Part shown: positions 38,201 through 50,000 of the stretch, one piece after another | Position numbering within the stretch: position 1 is the stretch's first letter | Layout: the number at the start of each line of letters is the position of its first letter | Assembly: GCA_029718625.1 (NCBI GenBank) | Contig: CM056380.1 | Span: forward strand, 40,564,680-40,628,679 | DNA: 64,000 bases | Direction of reading: 5' to 3' | Source: Synaphobranchus kaupii | Lineage: Eukaryota; Chordata; Actinopteri; Anguilliformes; Synaphobranchidae | Position numbers and translations under genes: made by a program | The notes under the pieces: model-generated | Told to the model about the DNA's origin: nothing | What the model saw: only the letters and a program-made list of their open reading frames with translations | The model's database searches: none

Positions 38201-41200
38201 GGAAGAGGTGGAGCTGACCTGACTGGTATTTGCCGTAGAAGTGGAGACGGACAACGGCGACGGTCACGCGGGAGCTTACGGACAGTGTCCGCGGCACCTC
38301 CACTCTATCAGCCGGGAGGCACGCGCTTGTGCCTGTAACCCCGCGGCGAGCGGAGGGCGGCTGTGATTGTGCCCATGGCAACCGCAAGCAAAGACAACGT
38401 TCAGCCATGTCCTTCCCTGTGTCCCTTTGATACCTGAGCATGGTTGGTTGAGTACAGGTTTTTTTAAGCCTTCCGTTGGATTACCTCCTTGTAAGGTACG
38501 AGTGTTTCCTCACCTCCCGCGTCCGCCCCTCCTTCATCCCACTTTCATTGTCTCACCGCTCATGATATCCCCGCTCTCTCGCGTCTCGGCCTACGGTCTG
38601 TTTGACGTTTCTACAGCAATACTGTATTCAATTACACTACCGCTGGGGAGGTCTCTGAAGAGGCCGCAAATTGCTTTCGCGATCACACATGCATTAGGTG
38701 CTGCGTCCCCTCATTGCCTACAACGCTCACATTCACAGTAATGTATGCAGAGTCACGGGAGAAGGCGCTCAGATGGTGGAGTTTTAAGCGAGAGTACAAT
38801 AAGAGACGTGACAGGACGGGAATGAGCAAGGAAGCAGTGAAACATGGATATACAGGCAGAACACTGATGGATGAAGCCAGATTCCTCTCCTATGGAGTAC
38901 CTTTTACAGATAAAGTTGGACATTTTGAACATTAGCTTCAAAGGGCACAAAACATTAGATATAACAAATTACATATAAACCCATTAAAACAAAAAATACA
39001 TCCAAAAATTTAAAAACAACCCTTTGAATGTACTGTAAGTTCTTTCAGAATAATTAAGAATTTTTCTTAAACTTAACACATGCAGGTTTGGCTCCATTGA
39101 TTTAGTTTAAACAACAAGGTGTACTGTAGACACTTTCAATAATTCAGACCCAACTTATTTTACTTGTGTCTCTATAATGTAATAAATTTAAAAATTAACC
39201 TTTTCTAATGGAAGGACTTGCCAAATACTTCATTTCAGAAAATTATTAAAACTCCCGGGATGTAAATGTGGGACATTTATTTTTCAAGGCATGTGTAGCA
39301 ATTCTTGACAAAATGTGGCTTAGGAGGATAAATCATCCCTCAAGACAATAATAGTGTTATTAAGAATAAATAACAGCCCATTAGAATTGAGAGGTTGCAA
39401 TGTGTCAACAGTGCGTCACCCAAGACAGAGTTTGTAAACCCCTGATATAAGAAACCTTATTGAGTAAGTGACTGGTCTTGGGTTTGGGCTAACAGGTCAT
39501 GTTCCTTTCTTTCCTGATGAGCTAATAGGTGTTCGTCATCCTTTCTGTTTTCATCTGATACGTGGATCTGAGGAATTAATACAAAATGGCAGCACCAGCT
39601 GCCTGTCGCCTCCTGAGATTCTCCCAGTTAGCACCCCATGCCACCTCATCCAGCCTGGCAGGCAGAGTGGATGAACTCCCAATGGGGAATGATTTTATTC
39701 CAAGACTGAGGAGCAGATGTGCCAATGCTTAGTGTGACAAGGCCTTTGCTATGTGGGCAATTTTCACAGCGTTGGAGGCCGATGTCTTTGCTGTGTCACC
39801 TGGGGAGATGGGAGAAATCTCCAAACTACAATCAGCTCTGTGGCTATTGGCGCTCTGTTCCTGGCTGGTACAGGTGCCTGTAGAGAGTAATGGGACAAGA
39901 GCGCCCCGTGACAGTAGAGGGGTGCTGAAAACGACTTCCCCACCTCCCTTTCACCACTCAGTCAAAAAACCGAACGGCATTCTCGAGCTATTTGGCCTTT
40001 GACCTTTGCTTTTGGTAATTGAATTCTGCCTGTATTCTCTTTGTCATGATGTGCATTGAAGGCGGCCTGAATGAGATTCTTACTTTAGCTCTGCTAGAGC
40101 TCTGTATCTAAACTTGAAACTAATAGACTGAAATTTAACTGTTTTTAAATTTACTGTAGTTTACTGTGATTTAAAATATTACACCTTATAGTTTAAAACA
40201 AAATATAAAACAATTCTCTACATCGTTCATAATTTGTCATCGTAAATTCATATTGTTTTTATACATTTTTAGATTAGCAACTCAATACTAGAAATAATAA
40301 TCACTTATTTTTACAATTAAAGTATAGAACAAGCTCCATTATGTAAGGGGGGTCGGGTAGGAGGATCAGACCCGACCAGAAAAGGATACGAAAAATTACC
40401 GACGCAAGTGAGCAATCACTAGAAAAAGAAAAATATAAAGACAGGACAAAAACTCCCGAACAAACAAAATGAAACGTCGTTTATAAAAACAGGACGATAC
40501 TCGAAACTCGAGTAGAGATACACTGAGAAGAAAATAATCTCGTAAAGTACTGAAAACAGAAATAACCCCAATAGCTCTGGGCGAAACTTGAATAACGAGC
40601 AGATGCAAAAATAAAGGGAGATAATCCCGGCGTGAGCCAAAATAAAACAACCCACAGAATGGGCGAACTCGCAGAAATAAGCAGCGCGAGAAAAATAAAC
40701 TGGTAGCAAACCTCTAGCTCTGATAAACGTCAGAGACAAAACAAGAGGCGAATAACTAAAGCACACTGGTAAAAGAAACCGAAACTAGAGAAAATAGGAA
40801 ACTAACTTTATTATTATTATTATTATAACCTAACTCTAGGAAGTACCTGAATGTTTGTAAAAGACAAAAATCCAGTCCTCCGGCTATAACTTTTTTTACC
40901 TGGCTTGGTGAAACGTGGCATCAAAGACACACAAGCACCAGAAGGCGTTAACAGCTTGCTTAAATAGCACAAAGGAAACCAGGAACAGGTGCGCCAGGTA
41001 ATGAGCGGAAGACGGGAAAACACGGAGCGGTCGGCGAAATAGAAACCGGAACGCCAGCTCACGGCTGCAGAGAACCATAAACGCAGAGATGAAATGAATG
41101 ATAGTAAAACTGTGACATATTATGCTTGAAATACATGTTGAGTAACTGGAGTTACTTGTGCACAGGCTCCCCAGAGGAACATACGCACCTGGTTCTAGCT

Positions 41201-41685
41201 TTTCCCTTTCAAAGGGAACATATGTAACCCCACCCCATAATGTTCTACTGTCTTGTGTGTGGTCTTGGTAGGCCTCACTCAGGCTGTTATGTAAAGTTGC
41301 AGGGAATGAGCTCTGTGCAGCTGTGATGACAGAAGGCCATGCCACAGACTGTTTTAGCTGATTAGTGCGCTAGCTGTTTGTGGAACCTTCCATCATTCCC
41401 ATTGCCTTCAGACTGCACAGCTAGTGGAATGTTTCATTTAGACTGGGATACCATATCGAAGGGGCTGTAGCTGGTCACAGCTAACTGTGTGTAGCACTGA
41501 GCTGTAGCATCCACTGGGCCATTTCTGAGTTCTCAAGTGTTCTGGATAGCCTCTTTGGCGTACAGTACACACACAACCCAAATGTTTCTAAAGAGAAAAT
41601 GGATCCCTCACTGCCTCATCAATGTGCTCATTAATGGTTTGCCAAAATGAGTGAATTCTAAAAGATTCATAACAAAGGCTTTTTT

Positions 41686-41727
<42 letters not shown>

Positions 41728-41828
41728 TAGCAGTAGTAGTAGCAGCAGCAGTAGTAGTAATAGAAGTAGTTGTAGTAGTAGTATTAGTATTAGTAGTAGT
41801 AGCAGCAGTAGTAGTAATACTAGTAGTC

Positions 41829-41859
<31 letters not shown>

Positions 41860-44694
41860 CAGCAGCAGCAGTAGTAGTCAGTGGCGGCTCCTGAGCTGAA
41901 AATTGGGGTCGCGGAAAACTTCCCTTTAAACTGATTATTGGTCTTAATAATTTTTCAATCCGTTTCCTTGATTAACAATAGGCTACATCAGCGTTTAATT
42001 CACCAATTACGCAATGCCATCAAATGTAGCCGGTTCTCCTCAATTAGGCTATTAGGCAAGTAATAAAATTATTTTAACTTGTGTCAGCTGTTGTTAGATA
42101 ATTTTTTTATTGCAGGTTGTGCTAAATAAAAAAAAGAATCTAACAAAAGCTGAGCTTTAAGATCGTTTAATTTCCATTAATATTTTCGGAATTAAGAGTG
42201 TGGAGAACGAAGAGCACATGTATCCACAATTATAATGTTGATTAAAATGTGCACAATTTTGCGACGCAAGTTAAAATAATTTTATTACTTGCCTAATTGA
42301 GGAGAACTGGCTACATTTGATGGCATTGAGTAATTGGTGAATTAAACGCTGATGTAGCCTATTGTTAATCAAGGAAACGGACTGAAAAATTATTAAGACC
42401 AATAATCAGTTTAAAGGGAAGTTTTCCGCTACCCCAATTTTCAGCTCAGGAGCCGCCACTGGTAGTAGTAATATAAGTAGTCGTAGTATTAGTATTAGTA
42501 GCAGCAGCAGTAGTAGTCGTAGTAGTAGTAGTATTAGTATTAGTAGTAGTAGTAGTAGCAGCAGTAGTAGTATTAGTAGCAGCAGCAGCAGCAGCAGTAG
42601 TAGTAATATAAGTAGTCGTAGTAGTATTTGTAGTAGCAGCAGTAGTAGTAGTAGTAGTAGCAGTAGTAGTAGTAGTAGTATTAGTATTAGTAGTAGTAGT
42701 AGTAGTAGTAGCAGCAGCAGTAGTAGCAGTAGTAGTCGTAGTAGTAGTAGTATTAGTATTAGTAGTAGTAGTAGTAGCAGCAGTAGTAGTATTAGTAGTA
42801 GCAGCAGCAGCAGCAGCAGTAGTAGTAATATAAGTAGTCGTAGTAGTATTTGTAGTAGCAGCAGTAGTAGTAGTAGTAGTAGCAGTAGTAGTAGTAGTAG
42901 TATTAGTATTAGTAGTAGTAGTAGTAGTAGTAGCAGCAGCAGTAGTAGTAGTAGTAGTATTAGTAGTAGTAGTAGTAGTAGTAGCAGCAGTAGTAGTATT
43001 AGTAGTAGCAGCAGCAGTAGTAGTAGTAGTAGCAGTAGTAGTAGTAGTAGTATTAGTATTAGTAGTAGTAGTAGTAGTAGCAGCAGCAGCAGTAGTAGTA
43101 GTAGTAGTAGTAGTATTAGCAGTGGTAGTACTAGTACTAGTCATAGTCATAGTAGTAACGACAATTTTTCTTGTGCCTTCTCTCAGGTGCGGAAACGCAG
43201 CAAGGCGTGCCGGGCCGGACTCCGCGAGGCGGATGAGTTGGTGTCCATCAACGAGAGCTTGTGTGGCGGGCTGTCCCATGCCCAAGCCATGAACCTGATT
43301 GACAGCAGTCCAGGAACCCTACACATACGTGTCAAAAGGTTAGAGCTGAATGGCCAAATACGATCGCATATCAGTCTGATGAGGGCATATCCTCCTTTGG
43401 TGTATGTGCCCATGTTTACGTCTGTGGGCTGGACCTTCCCAGAATTCATAAATTTGGCTCGTGAAGCCCATCGCCTTGGTGTTCTTTGTACATCCAGTTA
43501 TAATTTCCCAGGGTCCCATTTTCTGGCACTTATTGAATTGCTGCAATAGCTCATTCATATTAAGGGTAGGCACATTCATTACCTGGGTGACAGGTAATGT
43601 AGATTACCGAGCACTACGGGAGCTCTGGAGTGTCATAATCCGAAATTTGGCCGTATTGAGATTTTGTTTTAACAACCACCCTTCACTGTTTGTAGAGAAG
43701 TAAATAAAATAAATAAACAACTTAAAAAAAGTACAAGTATTGTACGCACTATTGGGTGGTGTCCTGTGCTTAATTAATTTATACACGGTTTTTATTTTTT
43801 ATGATGTCATGGTTCTCTGCATTAGTACTTCCTATGTTGTGTCCTATGATGGGTTTTTTTGTGTTGTCATGGAGACAGTTATTCCTGTTCCTCCCCAGGG
43901 CTCCAACGGGATTCCAGTCCGTGGTGCTCCTGACCCGGGCGCCCTCCCCACGGATCGACAAGGAATACAGAGCCGCCCTGCGCGCCATGTCTCTCGCCGA
44001 CGCCAAACCCCCTCAAACGGCGGTGATAGAGGTCCAGCCAGGGGTCCTGATCAGCAGCCCGGACCCGGTGGTGGAGGAGCACAGGAGCAGGGAGTGGGTG
44101 ACGTCCCCGCAGGGCAGCGAGGCCTACTATGGCGAGACGGACAGCGACGCCGATGTGTCGCACGTGAAGCACCGGCGGCAGAAACACCGCAGCCCCAGCA
44201 GCTCGCCCGGCAAGGCCTCCGACAGGGCGTCGCCCGAGGAGGCGTCGGAGATGAGCGGCTACGACAGCGCCCCCGGCGTGCTGCGCCGGGAGGTGGTGTA
44301 CCAGCCCGCGCAGGGCGAGTGGTCGTCCCAGACATCCACGGAAAACTCCTCCGTCAGTGCCGACGACCAGGGGCCCCGGGACGGGGCCGCCGAGGAGGAC
44401 AGCGGCTTCCAGGAGCCCCAGATTCTGCCCCCTCTAGTGTCCCCCGAACGGGCCAGAGGGGCCCTCCAACTGGCATCCCGGAAACAGCTGGTTCCCATGG
44501 TGGGGCCTGTGGACAACCCGGTGGATGAGGAGCTGACCGTCACATACATGGACAAAGCCAAACAAGCCAGTGAGTGATGTTAGTGCCACACTAGTACACA
44601 GCAGCTCTGCGCACACATGCTCTCCGCATGCTTTTAATATAACAACAACAATCCCACACCGTGAGCTCATGCGAGAGTGGAGGCTTAGCCTTTT

Positions 44695-44765
<71 letters not shown>

Positions 44766-45768
44766 GGTTCAAATTATGGGGGGGTTAGAGGGGGTTTGAC
44801 TCCCCCATAACATAACAGAACTACGCCCCCCCCCCTCACAATCTTTAAATCAGCAATCTCGGGGGGTCTCTTATAATAGGCTACTTTTTTATTTTTAAAT
44901 TTTTAAATATAAACATAATGTTCACAGGTAGCCCTGCTCCAGTATCCTATAGATCTCAGTATAGACAGTTTTCTTTCACTTCTGATACAGTTAGCATTAG
45001 ATAGCTATTGGCAGCTTTTATCTGCAAACTGATTTTCCTGAGGGTGTGGAGTTTCCCTTTAATGGTGATTATCTGTGGTAGTGTCTATTTGGGTGCGTTG
45101 ATATATTAACGTGTGCTTATGTAGCCTTGGCCTACAGCTCTTTATATCACGGTTGGCTATTGCAATTGTTGTCAATATGATTGTTCAGCGCAACATCAGC
45201 ACTTTTTGAAGGAGACAGCATTTATTGATTCATTCTTCACTCATTGCTTTGTTTGTTCCATGTCGAACAGTGTATCGGCAGTTTTCTGCTTTGCACTGTT
45301 AAAACACTGCATATTTCATTGGTATTTAGCCGTCAATGTGGCCCGCAAAGTGTAGCCTATGAAACGCTTTATAGCACAGCGTTTTGCAAAATTAAAATAG
45401 CCTAACTTTGTGATGCATTTGTTGAAGCATATAACTGGGTGATTATTTGTTCTGTATTAGACAATTTCTGGAAAACATTTGTCAGTGTTTTAACATGCAC
45501 TTATTAATATAAGCGATTGAAAGCAAATCTTGATTAGTTTTTGTATTCTGTGTGGTGGGGGCGACGAACATATGAACATAGGCAACATTCAATCAAGCGC
45601 ACGCACAGTCATGAACATAGCGTGGAGGCTATGCTCACCACAAAGAGTTATTTTTAATCAATATGTGGTTGTACTGGAAAAAAACAAAAACATTTTTGGT
45701 CCAGAAAGCCCCACTAATAGCCCCCCCCCCCCCCCCCCCCCCCAGGAGTTAAGGTATAATTCGAACCC

Positions 45769-45814
<46 letters not shown>

Positions 45815-46854
45815 TGTGTGTTCCTTAGGAACAGGAAGATATTCAGGCTAAAGGTTGCTACACGGCCCTCTTACTTACCAGTGTCTTTGCCAGAGGTGAG
45901 GGAGAATTGGGCTGTACTAGCCTCAACATCACACATGATGATTCCACTTATAGATTAAGCCCCAGTGCACCAGCCCTATCACCGTATTCCTAAGTCCCAA
46001 TATGATGCATTTAAGGCACATATTTAACAGCTACTTGACAACTAAATCATTAGGGAGAGTAACCTTAGTAGTACAGAGAGTAGCGTAGCATTTGAACAGA
46101 GCTTGGTATCAGTCATCACCCTATTATTTAATTTAATAACCCCACATTGATGCAGAAGCCTGTGTAAGCCTGTGTAAGCCTAAAGTATTTTACTAAAAAA
46201 GTAAAATAACATTACCAAGGTTGACCAGAAAGCACAGAAGGCAATGTATTGAAGATTACTGACACTATGGAATGCTATTCAATCCATTCAAACTGCATTT
46301 GTGTCAAAGGACTGTGATTGTGAGACGAATGACTGTGATTGATAGTCAAAGGACTGAGACTGTGAGATCAAGGACTGTGATTGTGAGTCAAGGGACAAAT
46401 GTTGATCACCATATTGACCCCCCTTATTCATTAACTGGGCTAATATCAGTTAATCAGGTCCCCATGTACGAAAGGCTCGAATGTACCAATTAAAGTAGAA
46501 GTTTTATTGTGGAAAAGATGTTTACCGAGGGCTGAGCAACAGGAAATATGGAGGAACAGGTTCATCAGGCCTCCTGGATGATGGCACCTGTGATTTTCTC
46601 TCCTATGCTGTGTGATTTGAGGACCCACACAGAGCTCGGAGACCACAGACAGGCGCTGTGATTTTCTAATTGGACTCTTTTAAGAGCAGAGCGTGTCACC
46701 TCAGCCTCCCCACACGATCAGCGCAGACCCCAGAGCTAAATTTGTCCCGCATCCCGCGTCCCGGTCCGATAACCCCAAGTGCTGCACCTGCGCAGTGGCG
46801 ATAGCATTTCCAGCTGCTGTCTGGTATCAAGTGGCCAGATGGCTCTTCTTCTCT

Positions 46855-46894
<40 letters not shown>

Positions 46895-46937
46895 CCATGT
46901 GCGTGTGCTTGTGCGCTCACACGCACACACACACACA

Positions 46938-46979
<42 letters not shown>

Positions 46980-46989
46980 CGCACACACG

Positions 46990-47058
<69 letters not shown>

Positions 47059-50000
47059 CGTGGACATACCAGCCAGGTCCCTGTTTTTGGAGAGGCAAGC
47101 ACTTGTGCCACACCACTGCTATTAATAGTATCTGATACTGCATTCTATTCACTGTGACACACATAACAACCGATTTATTAAGCTAAACCATTACAGACTG
47201 TAACATATGAAGAATTACACTGCATTTTTCTCTGCTATTGTGAACAAAAAAAAGACATATTACCTCACTGTAAAAATACATAAAGTTTTTGAAACCAAAC
47301 CATTGGGTCTCTTCATGTAAATCCATCAGTCTACATGCCCTAAGACATCTGCCCTAAAAGTCTACAGTAGCCATTTTTCAATTGGGTCTACCTGTAAGTT
47401 TGTTTACTAAATGTGAAATATTCATTCTGTAGGAGGATATTGACTTATTAGAACTTGAAGTAAAAGAAGCATGACACAGAAGTGATTTTCCAAAGTAAAA
47501 CTTTGAAAAAAAACTTTGTAAAAAAATGTGTCCACTCTGCGCTCCAAAGTGAACAGGTTATACAGTAAAACAAAAGCCGAGGTAAGGCTGAATGAACTGG
47601 GAGATATGCAGGAGATTCATCAGCCTTGTCAGTTTGAAGGGCTGAAGTGCTTCAGGCTCCTGTTCTTCTAACTAGAATTTAGCTGTATATGTGGCTGATA
47701 TCTTTGCTGTGTGTGCACTACAATACATTGGCGCCAGTCCCATTCAGCTTGCTTTCCAATTTCATATGGCCAATTAGGCTAAAATAACTGGTCTGACTGT
47801 GTTACCTACTCGTATCAAACTCAATTGCATAAAATAAACTATCGTACGAGTTTGGAAATTTCTGGTAAAGAGCTGAGGACTAGGAAGTGTGAGGAACTGG
47901 GACTGTATACTAGACAACATTCAGTTTATTAACATTCACTTAAATTAAAATTGCTCATGGTTAAATTTCTTTTGCTGTTTTTAAAAGTGTATAATAAAGG
48001 CATTTGTTAGTCATGGAATTGCGCTTAGTTAAGTTGACAAATATTCAGATTCCATCTAAAGATTGATTGCCTGTATTAATGTTGTATTTCAGTGAAATTA
48101 GGTTTGACAGTTTGATGTGATTTTTAAGGTTGACGTGCAATACTAAATTATGAGCGCATGCATACGCACAGGGAACCAGGGTTAGAGTGTGATGGCGAAA
48201 CAGGGCCGGTATATGAAGCTGCCGTGGATGTAGATCCTTGCACTCGGCCTGGCGGCTGCTCCGGTTCGTCAGGACAGCAATGAAATAGCGGTACAGGTGA
48301 ATAGTACCGTTAACCAATAGGGTGAGTTTGCAGCTGCCTTCGGAATGGGAATGCATGGGGGGCCACACTGACGCAGAGACAACATTATTTCTTTGCCTGG
48401 CGGGCATTCCTTACCCCTAGCGGGCATTCCTTACCCCGGGTGATTCACATAGTTTACATTTGACTTATTACAGCGTGATATTTACCTAGGCAGTTGGGGG
48501 TTAAGCGCCTCTTACAAGGGTAAAGCAGCCATGTGCCATATAGGATTCTGACCCTGCCACCAGGGTGTAACAAGCTTATTTAACCCAATTCACAAAATTA
48601 CATTATGCTAAATATTTTTTCGAATGGATTTTTAATTGGTAAGACTGTTGCACTGGTGAGACCTTGTCATGCTGTAGGGACCCATGAGAACTATAAGACT
48701 GAGTCATGTGGAATTTTGCAGGGTAAAGTTGTAGGTGGTCACGAACAAAAGATAGTGTCCGCACACTGCCGTAATGCTCCCATAGGGTGTTTATTTGCAC
48801 CACAAAAGATCAACGTTTCAATCAAAAAGATCTTCTTCAGGCCTTTTGTGCATGATTGCCTATCTGTTTGGCACCTGCAAAGATAAGTTGGATGTGCGTG
48901 TTTTATCTATTTTTCTAAAGTTGCAGGTGGCTCATCTAATTTCAGCCTTAATGGAAACAGTCGATGGAGTGTTTCAAAGGATCTTTTGACTGGCACAATG
49001 GAGCCTGCGTCTGAGCGCGACAGAGCGTGGGCCACGTAGCCGCGACCTCTTTGTGCGCCAGCGCATTTTGTTCGTCTCGGTTCTGCTTCGGTTTAGCGTG
49101 TACAGTCAATGTTTCCATTTTAACTTTATGAGGTGGCAGGGATCGGATAATGCTTAAATGGGTAAGCTTTACGTGACTTTATCGTTGGAGCTGAAGCAGA
49201 CATTATCACTGAACCTGGGGCAGCCTATTGACTCTGACAGCTCTCAGTCAGAAGTCTGTGTGCAGGTGAGGCAATAGTACAGGTGAATCTGACCGTTCTC
49301 CTGCAGAAGTGTGTAGATGTGCATTGATGGTACGGGTGGAATCACTATACAAGTCAGAGTTCAATACCACCTTTTGTAAACTTTTTCACAGCATAGCTTA
49401 TCAAGAGTACTTTACACAGGACTAAAAGCCCACAGATTCATAATATACTCAGTTTTCAACAAATTCCTTGAATAATGAACTGTACGTTCTCTGTATGCTA
49501 TAATAAGATGCCAATTCAAGATGTGAATAAATAAACCAAAGTCTGTTTAGACAGATCATCAAAAGTTCTTAAACAACAGGGAAACAAATTATACAACTAA
49601 ATTTTATTTTGCAATTTGACATATCTTATATCCTACATTTGTTCAAATTTCAGTAAAGATTAAGAAAGCTACATTACATTACGTAAATGGATGTGTAAAT
49701 TCTCTCATAAATCTATGAAAGCCTATTTATGGATCACTGTACTTCTGACTATATTTATAGCCTACTCCTGACAGAGCACATTTAAATAAACCCCTCATTG
49801 GTCTACACAGTAAAATGTCCAGTGTTAATTCATCTCTAATAGAGTACATATAAGTCTAATAGAGTACATAATAGGGACCATATGCACTCTGTAAGAGTTG
49901 ATTTAACACTGAACATTTTACTGTGTGCCTGATCTCTTGATTCACAAGCATAAATGTAGAAACAGAGGAAGCTGACAGGAGACTATTTGCAATCATTCTG

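Larger units (their letters stand above)
35373..43186 (+). other. synpo2l intron 1
   Basis: A 7.8-kb intron splitting the PDZ domain coding sequence after QVAK. Apart from the LTR-like element (40342-41117) and the TAG-type array (41687-43147), I saw no exon or recognisable element. The 3' splice site lies 39 bp after the end of the trinucleotide array, so the array sits in the branch-point neighbourhood. Confidence 0.7.

Noticed and set aside
42446..43285. A 279-codon minus-strand frame of Thr/Ala/Asn repeats
   Set aside because: It is an open frame only because the underlying TAG/CAG array has a three-base unit; no start context, splice sites or conservation evidence.
43339..43549. Read-through extension of synpo2l exon 2 to a stop at 43549
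   Set aside because: The phase-compatible exon 3 and conserved content support splicing at 43338; the extension shows no family similarity.
46693..47164. Thr-His and Cys-Val repeat frames in synpo2l intron 3
   Set aside because: Products of CA/TG microsatellites.
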